Position numbers and translations under genes: made by a program. From CAZOZZ01 sp965262425 (GTDB lineage: Bacteria > Acidobacteriota > Terriglobia > 20CM-2-55-15): DNA of 64,000 nucleotides. Positions 36,897 through 46,534 of the stretch are shown here, piece after piece; the first letter of the stretch is position 1; the number at the start of each line of letters is the position of its first letter. The notes under the pieces are model-generated. The model was not told the origin of the DNA. It ran no database searches and saw only the letters and a program-made list of their open reading frames with translations. The stretch lies in NCBI GenBank assembly GCA_965262425.1, contig OZ253536.1, positions 2,852,001-2,916,000 on the forward strand, read 5' to 3'.

Positions 36897-38306
36897 TCAA
36901 ACAGACTGTAACTTATCGAGCTTCTTTCGGGCACGTTGAACTTTTTGGGTCTTCCGCAGAATTTGTGGGTAAAACCGTCTTCCATCGCCGCTTGAGGAGA
37001 CCACGGTGCTCGCCAAGCCTCAAGGCTTCCCTCGCAAGCTCGGCGGCTGCGCCGGCCTTGACCCTCGGCTGCGCTCCGCGGTGTCGGCTGGTGTGGGCGA
37101 TGGGGAACGGGGCCTCCGGCGGGGGCTCCGGGCACCGGGTGTAGGCGTCCGACCGAAGTGGGTACTGGAATATTCGCCGTCGAACAAAAGAATAAGGTAC
37201 TTTGTTTCAATTACTTATGTGCGCACAGGCCTTTGGACTGCCCACAAATTCTGCGGAGGAGGCAACTTTTTCAAGAATATCGGAAGCCGTTGCGGTCCAA
37301 ATGAAGGGCTTCGGGTTCTGATTGTGACCCCCGACATATTCCTCCACGGCCTGGATTAGCTCAGGAACCGAATGGAAAACCCCGCGCCGAAGCCGTTGTT
37401 CGGAAAGATCCCGGAAGAAGCGTTCGACCATGTTCAGCCAGGATGCACTGGTCGGTGTGAAGTGCACATGAAAGCGCGTGTTGCGCTTCAACCAGTTGAC
37501 GACTTTCTGATGTTTGTGCGTGGCGTAGTTGTCGCAAATGATATGGATCTGTTTGTCTTTCGGCACGGAACGTTTGATCTGATTGAGAAACCGGATCCAT
37601 TCCTGATGACGATGCTTCGGCATACAGGTCCCGATAATCGAGCCGTCCAGCGTATTGAGCGCGGCGAACATCGTGGTCGTCCCGTTGCGTTTGTAGTCGT
37701 GGGTGAGGGTGCCGCACCGCCCCTTCTTCAGAGGTAACCCGGGTTGCGTGCGGTCCAGGGCCTGCATCTGGCTCTTCTCATCGCAGGACAAAACAATGGC
37801 GTTTTCCGGAGGGTTCAGATACAAACCGACCACATCCTCCAACTTCTCGACAAATTGTTTGTCGTTGGAAAGTTTGAAGGTGCGTGCCAGATGAGGCTTC
37901 AAGCCATGAGCCCGCCAGATTCTCCCTACCGTGGACTCGCTGACGCCGGTTGCCCTGGCCATCAAGGACCGGCTCCAGTGCGTGGCGTTCGGAGGCTTCC
38001 CTTCGACCGTCTTCTTCACGATCCGGGCCCGCTTCCGGCGGCCGATCGAGGGAATCCGTCCACTGCGGGAAGCGTCCTTTTCGATTCCCCCGAGGCCATC
38101 TTCAACGAAACGATCGCGCCAACGCCGGCCTTTTGACGAGTGATGTCCAACTTGGCAGCGATCTCCTGATTGTCCAGACCCCCGGCGGCCAGCAAGACAA
38201 TTCGAGATCGTTCCGCCAACCGGACCGCCACACTGCGGCTTCGGCTCAGTCGCTCCAGTTCCTTCCGCACAGGAATGTCCAATTTAATCGTCGGTGCTCT
38301 CCTCAT
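36897..38306 (-). pseudogene. IS630 transposase, dead copy
   Basis: It matches the intact transposase at 26444-27529 but has two lesions. One base is lost near 38124 (AACGCCGGCC for AACGTCCGGCC), so TRQKAGRWRD becomes TRQKAGVGAI. The MITE interrupts the C-terminal region after ATASDILEKV. It could move only with transposase from another copy. Confidence 0.9.
36947..37263 (-). mobile_element. ISL3-type MITE, copy 3 (317 bp)
   Basis: This copy is in reverse orientation, flanked by a perfect 8-bp duplication AACTTTTT (36939-36946 and 37264-37271). It sits inside IS630 copy 2, which itself sits in a kinase gene. Confidence 0.95.
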
Positions 38307-40988
38307 ATATACTCAGACGTAGGAAAGCTGAATAAGTTACATTAACTGTGACGGACTACACTAGCGTCGCTGAACCATCCCAACATCGCCACGATCCACG
38401 GCCTCGAAGAAGACGACGGGACACGGTTTCTCGTCCTCGAACTCGTCGAAGGAGACACGTTAGCTGAACGGTTGAAGAGCGGCGCGATCCCTGTCGAAGA
38501 ATCGCTCAAGCTCGCTCTACAGATTGCGGAGGCTCTCGAAGCCGCACATGAGAAAAGTGTCATTCACCGGGATCTCAAACCCGCCAACGTCAAGGTGACG
38601 CCCGACGGCAAGGTCAAGGTGCTGGATTTCGGCTTGGCGAAAGCATTCATCGGCGACGGTGCCGATGCCAGCTTCTCAAACTCACCAACGTTGAGCATGG
38701 CGGCGACGCAGCAGGGGATCATCCTCGGTACTGCCGCCTACATGTCTCCCGAACAGGCGAGAGGGCAGGAAGTTGACAAGCGTGCGGATATTTGGGCGTT
38801 CGGGTGCGTCCTGTTCGAGATGCTGACGGGTCGGCAAACCTATGGAGGTCCCACCGCGTCCGACGTTCTCGCCGGGGTGCTTGCGGAGAACCGGACTGGA
38901 AGAGCCTGCCACCGAACGTGCATCCACGCATTCGGCTGCTCCTCGAGAGGTGTTTGGAGAAGGAGTCGAAAGACCGATACGGTGACATCTCCGATGCTCG
39001 GGTGGATATTCAGAAAGTACTGGGCGATCCGGGGTTCAGACATGGGACCGGCGATGGGACTGGAGTCCCTGCGGGCGTCGGTCCGTGGAAACGGCTGACG
39101 GTTGCGTTCGCGGCAGTCGCCGCCCTCCTGGCGGGGACCCTCGCCTGGTCGCTCCTCCGTCCGATGGAGAGGCCCGTCAGCCGCTACAGCATCGAGTTAC
39201 CTGTCACTCAGCGGGAAAGCGGCGTCGGCTCGAGCGTCGCCGTCTCACCGGACGGGACGCAGATGGTCTACGTGGGTCCGGGGGAACAGGGCGGCAGACA
39301 GCTCTGGCTACGCCGACGTGATCAACTTCAGGCGACGCCCATCGCGGGCACCGAGGGAGCGCTGAACCCCGTCTTCTCTCCCGACGGCCGGAGGGTGGCC
39401 TTCCGCCAAGGTGCCCAAAGTGGCGGGGTCCGCGTGGTCTCACTGAGCGGTGGGCCACCGTTGGCGATCGTGGAGAGCGGCGTTGGACCGGGGGGGCTCG
39501 CCTGGGGTCCCGGTGGCTACATCTACTTCCAGGCTCCTGGGGGGACGGGTCTTTTCCGCGTGCCGGAAACGAGCGGTGAGGTGGAGCCGTTCACCGTGTT
39601 CGACACGGCACAGAGCGAGACGGGTCACGCCTGGCCGCAGGCGCTCCCCAACGGTCGCGGCGTGCTGTTCACGGTGTACCAGCCCGGTGGCGACTTCAGC
39701 CAGTACGACATCGCGGTGGCGGACATGGAGACCGGGGAGCACGAAGTACTCGTGGGCGGCGTGTTCGCCCGCTACGCGGCCTCGGGGCATCTGGTTTACG
39801 TGACGGCGGACGGAACGCTCCTGGCCGCTCCGTTCGACCAGGACGCGCTGCAGCTGGCGGGAGACCCGGTGGCGCTTACCGAGGGTGTAGGTGTGCGCGT
39901 ATTCGGTTCGGTCCACCTCGCGCTGTCGGACGACGGCGGGCTCGTGTATCAGGCCGGAGGTGGGACCGCCGGCCAGTCCGAGTTCGTCTGGGTAACGCGC
40001 TCGGGCCAGGCAACGTCCGTCGATCGCGAATTGTCATTCCGTCGCACCGCCAACTCCGGGTCCAGGCTTTCACCGGACGGGACGCGGATGGCGTTCGCCA
40101 CCACGGTGGAGGGCAACCAGGACATCTGGATCAAGCACCTGCCCGACGGTCCGCTGGAGCGGCTCACGTTCTCCGAGGATGATGACTTCAGGCCATTCTG
40201 GACGCCCGATGGTCAGACCGTGACGTACTTTTCGGGTCCCCTGGGCGACAGGAACGTATGGTCTAAGCGTGCGGACGGAACGGGAGAAGCGGTGCTGGTG
40301 CTCGACGAAGAGCGCGGCTTCGCCCAAGGGTCGTGGAGTGCCGATGGCCAGTGGCTCGTGCTTCGCGCCGCGGCAAACGCGGTTTTGGGTATTGGCCTGC
40401 GCGACATCCTGGCTTTCCGTCCGGGCGAGGACAGCGCGGCCACACCGCTGGTGGCGACACCCGAGTTTGCCGAGGGAGCGCCGGCATTGTCGCCGGACGG
40501 CAGATGGCTGGCGTACAGTTCGAACGAAACGGGCAGCTACGAGGTGTTCGTGCGTCCGCTCCCCGATGTGAACTCGACCAGGGTGCTGGTCTCGAGGGAC
40601 GGGGGGCTCGGGCCGCTCTGGGCGCACAGCGGGCGTGAGCTGTTTTTCGTGGACGAGGACCGTGGGCTGGTGGCTGCCCAGTTCGATCCAGCCTCGGGGC
40701 AGGTGCAGGCGCAGGAGACGCTGTTCACCATACCGGCGGGATATTTCGTGGACCCGGGCGACAACTTCTACGACATCACGTCAGATGATCAGCGGTTCCT
40801 GATGGTCCGCCCCTACGAGGGCGAAGGTGAGGCGGCCGCGACCGAGGTCATCGTGGTCGAGAACTTCTTTGAAGAACTGAAGGAACGGGTGCCGCTGCCG
40901 TAGTCGCCCAACCTGACCTGACTCCCTCCGTGGAATTCTCTCTGTTGGCTAGCTGGAAGCGGTCCGAGACGATCCAGATGCCTGGGAA

Positions 40989-41077
40989 GTCGCGAAACCG
41001 TAGATCTGGAAAAAATCTGCCATCGGATCGGTCGGACCACTGGCACCGGTCCGGTTTCGGGGTTTTACGACCAGGTG
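40989..41077 (+). repeat. Kinase-associated intergenic repeat, copy
   Basis: GTCGCGAAACCGTAGATCTG, then GCCATCGGATCGGTCGGACC, CTGGCACCGGTCCGG and GTTTTACGACCAGGTG. This is one of the longest copies of the module. It lies directly before the truncated kinase start at 41099. Confidence 0.65.
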
Positions 41078-41098
41078 CCCGAATTTAGACTCTACTCT

Positions 41099-41191
41099 AT
41101 GCAATCTGGCACAAAACTCGGCCATTACGTGATCAGCACACACCTTGGTAAGTGGAATCGGAAGGTGTGGACTGTACTGACGCTGGCCTGA
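41099..41191 (+). pseudogene. Ser/Thr kinase N-terminal fragment
   Basis: Reads MQSGTKLGHYVISTHLGK, the standard opening of these kinases up to the glycine loop, then leaves homology (WNRKVWTVLTLA) and stops at 30 codons. It sits behind a copy of the kinase intergenic module, so this is a kinase locus whose body was deleted. Confidence 0.8.
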
Positions 41192-41308
41192 TGCCTCAGT
41201 TTGGAAGGCTTGCTGACCGTGAAACAAATCCTCGATTGGATTTCAGGACTTAGGCTTCAGGATCTTGGGTCCTCGGCAAAATCTGTGGGTAGAAACGGGC
41301 AAATGAGT

Positions 41309-41421
41309 GGCCTGTGGAAAGTGGCGACGCTGAGGGAATCCGGTAAGAGACGCGCGGATTTCCACAGCGACTTGAATCGGCCGGAAAAGACGTGGGGCCG
41401 ATTCACACTTCCACACAGGCC
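41309..41421 (-). ncRNA. Three-way-junction structured element, copy B
   Basis: Read on the minus strand it has the same order as the other copies. The outer stem is GGCCTGTGTGGAAGTG with CACTTTCCACAGGCC. Hairpin 1 is GAATCGGCC / GGCCGATTC. Hairpin 2 carries GCTGTGGAAATCCG and CGGATTCCCTCAGC. It lies between the left end of ISL3 and its transposase gene. Confidence 0.6.
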
Positions 41422-41532
41422 GGGATGAGGAGAAACCGACGATGAGAACGAAAGGGATGTAGCACACCCTGGCTCGAATCCTGTATTTGGTATTGCACCA
41501 AACAAATCCAAAGCAGGAGAGACGAGACCAGG

Positions 41533-42786
41533 GTGCAAGTGAAGACTATTCTGAATCGAGTGCAGAAGTTCAAGTCCTTTGTCTACGGAGCAGTGCGATG
41601 GGAACGAATCGGGGGCGAGACGGCACTGTTGGTGGAGATATTTCCACGACGCAACAGCCGGCCGGTCTGCTCGGGCTGCGGGCGTGCGGGACCGGGTTAC
41701 GACACGCTGGAGGCCCGCCTGTTCGAGTTTGTGCCGCTGTGGGGCTTTCCCGTGTTCTTCGTGTATCTGATGCGGCGTGTGGATTGCAGGCGTTGTGGCG
41801 TGAAGGTCGAATCGGTGCCCTGGGCCGAGGGTAAGCAAACCTTGACGCGGACGTATATGCAATTTCTGGCCGGTTGGGCGCGGCGGATGTCCTGGCAGGA
41901 GGTTGCCGACATCTTCCGGACTTCCTGGGAGAAGGTGTTTCGATCTGTGGAATGGATCGTCGGCTGGGGGCTGGCGCACCGGGACCTGGAGGGTGTGACC
42001 GCGATTGGCGTGGACGAGATTCTCTGGCGCCGGGGGCACAAGTACCTGACGGTGGTCTACCAGATCGACCGGCATTCCAAGCGGCTGCTCTGGGTCGGCC
42101 GGGATCGCACGGTGAAAACGTTGCTGCGCTTCTTCCAGCAATTCGGAGTCGAGCGCGCCGCCGAGTTGAAGTTCGTGTGCAGCGACATGTGGAAGCCGTA
42201 TCTGAAGGTGATTTCCAAGAAAGCATCGACGGCCCTGCATGTTCTGGATCGGTTTCATATCGCCATGCACATGAATAAGGCCATCGATGAGGTTCGAGCC
42301 CAGGAATCCCGGGATATGAAAGCCGCGGGATTGGAGCCGATCCTGAAACACTCCCGGTGGTGTTTGCTCAAGCGCCCCCAGAACCGAACCGACAAGCAAG
42401 ACATCAAGCTGGCCGACCTGCTCCAGTACAACCTGCGGACCGTTCGGAGCTTTCTGCTCAAGGAGGACTTCCAGTTCTTCTGGGAGTACACGTCGCCCTA
42501 CTGGGCCGGTCAATTCATGGATGCCTGGTGCCGGCGGACGATGCGATCCCGGATCGAGCCCATGAAAAAGGTGGCGCGCATGCTCCGCTCCCACCGGGAA
42601 CTCCTGCTCAACTGGTTCCGTGCCAAAAAGCGGATTTCCGGGGGCATCGTCGAAGGTTTCAACAACAAAGCGAAAGTGACCACCAGAAAAGCGTATGGTT
42701 TTCGGACCTTTAGAGCTGCCCAAGTCGCTCTCTACCACACGCTTGGAGCGTTACCGGAACCCGATGTCGCCCACAGATTTTACTGA
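41533..42786 (+). CDS. ISL3-family transposase
   Basis: This is a 417-aa enzyme. N-terminal zinc-finger cysteines lie in CSGCGRAG and DCRRCGVK (about 46-98), as in ISL3. An HTH-like region follows, then DDE residues in AIGVDEILWRRGHKYLTVVY (about 160-178), SDMWKPYLKV (about 217) and a late Glu in GIVEGFNNKAK near 375. GTG start. It is intact; this enzyme or a close relative is the natural candidate to move the MITEs. Confidence 0.92.
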   Translation: MQVKTILNRVQKFKSFVYGAVRWERIGGETALLVEIFPRRNSRPVCSGCGRAGPGYDTLEARLFEFVPLWGFPVFFVYLMRRVDCRRCGVKVESVPWAEGKQTLTRTYMQFLAGWARRMSWQEVADIFRTSWEKVFRSVEWIVGWGLAHRDLEGVTAIGVDEILWRRGHKYLTVVYQIDRHSKRLLWVGRDRTVKTLLRFFQQFGVERAAELKFVCSDMWKPYLKVISKKASTALHVLDRFHIAMHMNKAIDEVRAQESRDMKAAGLEPILKHSRWCLLKRPQNRTDKQDIKLADLLQYNLRTVRSFLLKEDFQFFWEYTSPYWAGQFMDAWCRRTMRSRIEPMKKVARMLRSHRELLLNWFRAKKRISGGIVEGFNNKAKVTTRKAYGFRTFRAAQVALYHTLGALPEPDVAHRFY

Positions 42787-43084
42787 GGAGGCAGGATCTT
42801 CTACTCTTGTTTTTTCCGTTTGCCTTAATCATTTTTGTTGTATTCGTGGCTGTGCAGATGGAACCTATGCTTATCGCGTTGCGGGCGATTGCTGGTCTGG
42901 TTCTTATTACGACGGTCGTTGCAGCCTTTGTGTATGGAAAGCGCCGTTGATTCAGCAACAATCTGACGGAGACTATTACCGACAACTGCGCCTGGGTTTG
43001 TCCACCCGGTCTGGCCCACTTTTGATCGTCTGATTTGGCCCACCCCCTCCTGTTAATAATTCCGAGTAGTGATAATTACCGTCG

Positions 43085-43193
43085 GGCCTGTGTTGGAGAT
43101 GTGGGAAAGCCGAGCGCCCTTGGCGAGGCTTTTCCAAGCGCTGTGGGAATCCTGGTTTTTAGGATTTCCACAGCGCTTCATCTTCCACAGGCC
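43085..43193 (+). ncRNA. Three-way-junction structured element, copy C
   Basis: The outer stem pairs GGCCTGTGTTGGAGATG with CATCTTCCACAGGCC. Hairpin 1 is TGGGAAAGCC / GGCTTTTCCA. Hairpin 2 is the long AGCGCTGTGGGAATCC / GGATTTCCACAGCGCT. A pyrimidine tract (TTTCTTTCTTTTTGGTTC) and CCAGGATCGC follow, also seen after copies A and D. Confidence 0.65.
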
Positions 43194-43288
43194 TCCGTTT
43201 CTTTCTTTTTGGTTCTTTTTCTTTCTTTCGGGAAAAAACTCCGTTTCCAGGATCGCCCAGGATCGACGACCGCGGGGCGATCCGACCC

Positions 43289-44101
43289 TCAGGACGTGGT
43301 TTCTTTCGCGGGTTTCTCCTTTCCAGCTGGATGCCGTGGTTTCTGTCGTTTCTCCAACGTGCGCCGAAACCGGAAGGATTCGGTTCCGGTCTCGATGATG
43401 TGTGCGCGATCGGTTATCCGGTCCAGCAACGCCTTGCACAGCCGAACATTGGGAAACACCTGGGTCCATTCCGAGAACGGCAGATTCGTTGTCAAGATCA
43501 CCGTCGCTCGCTCGGCTCGATCCGAGATGACCTGAAAGAGGAGTTCGGCGCCGAGGTCTGCCAGCGGGACGTAGCCGACTTCGTCGATGGCAATCAACTC
43601 GTATCGGAACCATCGGGCCAGAACCCGGCGGAACTGGTTGTTGTGTTGGGCCTCGACCAGCTCGTTGATCAAGCCGGCGGCCGTCGTAAAGCGAACCCGC
43701 TTCTTCTGCCGACAAGCGGCCACGCACAGTCCTGTGGCCAGGTGCGTCTTGCCCGTTCCACACTCCCCGATCAGGACGACAGGTTCGGCGTGTTCTAAAT
43801 AGCCACCGTCTGCGAGTCCACGGATCCGGTTGGCTGGAACCTTCGACCGCGAGAAGTCAAAGTCCTCGAGTGTCTTCATTCGAGGGAAACGTGCGGCTTG
43901 AATCCGCCGGGCCACGGTGTTCCGTTCGCGTTCTTCAACTTCCATCGCCAGCAAGGCTTCCAGATACCGCGTGTAGGTGTGCTCTTCCCGCTGGGCCTGC
44001 TCGGCCATGGCCGCAAACTGCGTTCCGATCGTGGGCGTCCGGAGAGCTTTACAGTACTGCTGAATCGCCGCCTGTTCGACCCCGCCGGCTGTGGCGGACA
44101 C
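43289..44101 (-). CDS. istB: IS21 helper ATPase IstB (copy 1)
   Basis: This is a 270-aa AAA+ ATPase assisting IstA. Walker A GECGTGKTHLATG is near 110-122 and Walker B ELIAIDEVGYV near 170. GTG start overlaps the istA stop by one base. It is full length and also encodes a basic C-terminal tail. Known role of the family: target choice and strand-transfer stimulation. Confidence 0.92.
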   Translation of the reverse strand: MSATAGGVEQAAIQQYCKALRTPTIGTQFAAMAEQAQREEHTYTRYLEALLAMEVEERERNTVARRIQAARFPRMKTLEDFDFSRSKVPANRIRGLADGGYLEHAEPVVLIGECGTGKTHLATGLCVAACRQKKRVRFTTAAGLINELVEAQHNNQFRRVLARWFRYELIAIDEVGYVPLADLGAELLFQVISDRAERATVILTTNLPFSEWTQVFPNVRLCKALLDRITDRAHIIETGTESFRFRRTLEKRQKPRHPAGKEKPAKETTS

Positions 44102-45633
44102 TAGACCACCTCCGCAGTGAGCAGTGCATCGTAAGTATTCACCTCCGGCAGGGGCCGCTCATAAGCGCGTAGTGCGGCCACTTCCAGTCGCGGCGCCGCC
44201 GGCCGGTCGAGTCGGGCCTCGGTCATCAGGTAGCGCGCCGCGGCGGCATCGGAGCATCCCAGGCGCAGGGCTTGTTGGAATGCGGAATCCAGCTCGCTAT
44301 AGCCATGTTCCCGGCCCAGTAGGAGCAACTCCACCATTGCGCGGGTCCCATTCTGTTTTCCGTTGCGATCGATCAACGTCTGCCAGAACTCGTCATAGCT
44401 TTTCGGCCATCGGCCCTGTTGCCGCCATTGCTCCAGAGGCTTGCTCCCGGCCAGCGCGCCCGGCTTCCGCTCCAACACCTCCAGATAATGTTCCAGATTG
44501 AAGAAGTGCTGGCCTTTTCCATATCCTCGCTCATGCCGCGCCACGCATCCGCCATCGTGCCAGACCTCCACGTAGACCGGAAAAACGCTCGCCCGCACCA
44601 CAGTCCCGGCCTTGACGGGGGCGGAGTAGAAGTTGTTACGCACCCGTACACATCCCTTACCATCGACTCGTGGAAAGCTGTCCTCGGCCAGAGGGAACCC
44701 TTCGGTCGATAACGCGAGCAGATGGGGCTGTTCGATCTGCATCCCTTCACCCACCGTCTGGACCCGATCGCCGATCTTGCGCCGTTCATCGGCGTGGCAA
44801 CCGGCCAGCAGCTGCGCATTCAGATCCGCCAGGTCCTTCGCCTTCGGCACCGGTACCAGGTGATTGCGCCGGAAATATCCGGCTTCGCCTTCCACACCGC
44901 CTTTCTCGTGGCCCTCGCCGGGTGTGCAGAACTCGGCTTGAAACTTCCAATGCGACCGAAACGCGATGAACCGTTCGGTCTCTACACGCCGGTATCCCCG
45001 CAGAATCTTCTTCACCGCGCTGGTCAGGTTGTCATAACGCAGCACCCCGAAGACCCCCGCAAAATAGCGGAACCCCAACTCATGAGCCTCCAGGAATGCC
45101 TGTTGTGTCGCCCGCGGATAAGCTCGATGGAATGCGCCACCACTGCCCATGCTCCGCATACAGAAAACCTGGAGCTTCTGCCGTTCGCCATCCAACTCCG
45201 CGACGGCTTCGTACCAGTCGATCTGTGCTTCCTGACCCCAGGCGTAGCTTTGCGGCACGAACGTCTCCTGTCGGATGAAACCCATCTCCCGCTTCCGCCT
45301 CCCGACATATCGGCGAACCGTCGATTCCCCAATCGGATGTTTCGGAAATTCCATCCGGATCCGTTCGTAGATCCGGTGACTGGTGTGCCGCTGCTTCCGG
45401 GGGGCATGCCTGTCCGCCTCCAACACCCCGTTGATAAATTCCATAACCGGCTCCAGCCTCGGCCTCTTCCGCTCCGGGCTCTTCCTCGCCGGCGGCACGG
45501 CGTTTCCCAGCGCTTGACGCACCATCCGTCGATGCACACCCACTTTCCGCGACACCCCCTGGATTGTTCCCACCCCAAACTCGTACTCCCGTCGAATCTC
45601 TTCGAATAGTTCCACTTTTGATCTCCTCGACAC
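44101..45633 (-). CDS. istA: IS21 transposase IstA (copy 1)
   Basis: This is a 510-aa DDE transposase with an N-terminal HTH (VSRKVGVHRRMVRQALG, about 27-43). The DDE core has Asp in EAQIDWYEAVAELDG and LRYDNLTSAVKK, and Glu in EKGGVEGEAGYFRRN. A C-terminal beta-barrel (VRVRNNFYSAPVKAGTVV) follows. It is translationally coupled to istB. Confidence 0.93.
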   Translation of the reverse strand: MSRRSKVELFEEIRREYEFGVGTIQGVSRKVGVHRRMVRQALGNAVPPARKSPERKRPRLEPVMEFINGVLEADRHAPRKQRHTSHRIYERIRMEFPKHPIGESTVRRYVGRRKREMGFIRQETFVPQSYAWGQEAQIDWYEAVAELDGERQKLQVFCMRSMGSGGAFHRAYPRATQQAFLEAHELGFRYFAGVFGVLRYDNLTSAVKKILRGYRRVETERFIAFRSHWKFQAEFCTPGEGHEKGGVEGEAGYFRRNHLVPVPKAKDLADLNAQLLAGCHADERRKIGDRVQTVGEGMQIEQPHLLALSTEGFPLAEDSFPRVDGKGCVRVRNNFYSAPVKAGTVVRASVFPVYVEVWHDGGCVARHERGYGKGQHFFNLEHYLEVLERKPGALAGSKPLEQWRQQGRWPKSYDEFWQTLIDRNGKQNGTRAMVELLLLGREHGYSELDSAFQQALRLGCSDAAAARYLMTEARLDRPAAPRLEVAALRAYERPLPEVNTYDALLTAEVV

Positions 45634-45779
45634 CGGGCCCTCCGTTCCGACTTGTATATGTCGAAACAGGGTCCCCGGTTGCCTTGTCAGGGGTGGGCCA
45701 AATCAAACGATCAATAGTGGGCCAAATGAGAGTAGCGAAATCAGCGCCTGCTCAACAACGGAGTCCGGGGGAGCCTTCG

Positions 45780-46511
45780 ATGATGTCAGATCGGGCCAGC
45801 GAGTTTCCCTGTATATTTGAGCACCAAAAAGGTTCCAGTGGATCAGGGCGTTCTGCGTTCATTCTGCTTTTAGGTTTAGGTTTGGGGTTTGTCCTAATTG
45901 GATTCGTTGCCTTTCCTGTCCTAAATCTGGACGGTTCTCAGTCGGCATTCTGGCCTGTCACAAGTTTAATACTGGGCATCGCTTCGATAATTCTCGCCAA
46001 AGTCGGGCTGGCACGTTTCCCTGTGCTGAAGTGGATAGTGAGGGTAGAAGTCGGTGATGGCTGGGTACGTGTTTGCAAGCAAGACGGACCGACGGAGACC
46101 GACGTGTTGTTTGAAGCCCCGTATTCTGAATTTCGCTCTGTACTTTTGCTAGATGGTTTCGACGCTGATGCGGAATCAGATGATTGCAGCGTTTTCCTCG
46201 TGCACGAAGCGGGACGGGAGATCTCTCTACTCACGTATTTCACCGAAGAAGGTGCGTTGGATCACAAGGATAAGCTGACACTCAAGAAACTATCGAGCGA
46301 AATTGGAATTCCGGTGAGACGCCCCAACCCTCGGCAACACCCCCACGATTTCTACACGGGCAACACACTATCCATCGATCCCGATAAATGCCCTAATTGC
46401 GGACATGTCCTCAGAGAAGCAGTTGTAGTCTTCTGTCCAGAATGCTGGAGTGAACTTCCTCCCAACTTACAAAAAAAAATGAAGGCCGTCAAAGCTGGTT
46501 TGGAGAACTGA
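45780..46511 (+). CDS. Membrane protein with C-terminal zinc ribbon, 3' end altered
   Basis: This is a 243-aa product. GGGGGAG lies seven bases before the ATG. Two TM helices (about 23-45 and 55-80) are followed by a soluble domain (VRVEVGDGWVRVCKQDGP...) and a zinc ribbon CPNCGH / CPEC near 205-225. The last codons run into a remnant kinase 3' end, so the natural C-terminus is probably replaced. No known family. IS21 copy 1 ends 55 bases upstream and may have removed the native promoter. Confidence 0.65.
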   Translation: MMSDRASEFPCIFEHQKGSSGSGRSAFILLLGLGLGFVLIGFVAFPVLNLDGSQSAFWPVTSLILGIASIILAKVGLARFPVLKWIVRVEVGDGWVRVCKQDGPTETDVLFEAPYSEFRSVLLLDGFDADAESDDCSVFLVHEAGREISLLTYFTEEGALDHKDKLTLKKLSSEIGIPVRRPNPRQHPHDFYTGNTLSIDPDKCPNCGHVLREAVVVFCPECWSELPPNLQKKMKAVKAGLEN

Positions 46512-46534
46512 AGGAACGGGTGCCAGTGCCGTAG
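46496..46534 (+). pseudogene. Kinase C-terminal tail remnant
   Basis: In the frame next to the membrane protein the sequence reads WFGELKERVPVP followed by TAG. This is the signature end of the kinase/PD40 proteins (NWFEELKELVPVP). Only the last 13 codons remain, fused to an unrelated gene. Confidence 0.75.

Larger units (their letters stand above)
36887..38361 (-). mobile_element. IS630-family insertion sequence, copy 2, with nested MITE (1475 bp)
   Basis: Same ends as copy 1, with TA duplications at 36885-36886 and 38362-38363. Without the MITE and its duplication it is 1150 bp, one base shorter than copy 1. Confidence 0.93.
36701..40903 (+). pseudogene. Ser/Thr kinase with PD40 propeller, broken by IS630 and a frameshift
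   Basis: The gene opens MQPGTQLGHYEIVSALGKGG and is cut after EREAKLL at 36886 by an IS630 copy. It resumes ASLNHPNIATIHGLEEDDGT at 38364 and keeps HRDLKPAN and DFGLA. Near 38886-38892 one base is missing: the frame GVLAENRTG should read GVLA-EPDWKSLPPNVHPR, which continues in the neighbouring frame. A TM (AFAAVAALLAGTLAWSLL), a PD40 propeller and the tail NFFEELKERVPLP complete it. Without the IS (plus TA) the length is 2726 nt, one short of 909 codons, confirming a single-base deletion. Three separate lesions inactivate this locus, counting the nested ones. Confidence 0.92.
41267..42792 (+). mobile_element. ISL3-family insertion sequence (1526 bp)
   Basis: Ends are GGGTCCTCGGCAAAATCTGT and the inverted GCCTCCTCAGTAAAATCTGT, both continuing GGG. 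The perfect 8-bp duplication AGGATCTT lies at 41259-41266 and 42793-42800. It holds one transposase gene and, before it, one copy of the three-way-junction element. Confidence 0.93.
41219..42950 (+). pseudogene. 65-aa membrane protein gene interrupted by ISL3
   Basis: GTG at 41219 follows GGAAGG and opens MKQILDWISGLRLQ. After the ISL3 element the frame continues DLLLLFFPFALIIFVVFVAV and ends AAFVYGKRR with TGA at 42948-42950. Removing the 1526-bp element and one 8-bp duplication leaves 198 nt, exactly 66 codons, with two TM helices. The function is unknown. The exact restoration supports a real gene rather than chance. Confidence 0.7.
43012..45724 (-). mobile_element. IS21-family insertion sequence, copy 1 (about 2.7 kb)
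   Basis: Ends are TGGCCCACTTTTGATCGTCT and the inverted TGGCCCACTATTGATCGTTT, both continuing GATTTGGCCCACCCC, so each end holds two GGCCCAC repeats as in IS21. It carries istA and istB, and three-way-junction copy C beyond istB. I see no target duplication, which suggests a rearrangement after insertion. Confidence 0.85.
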
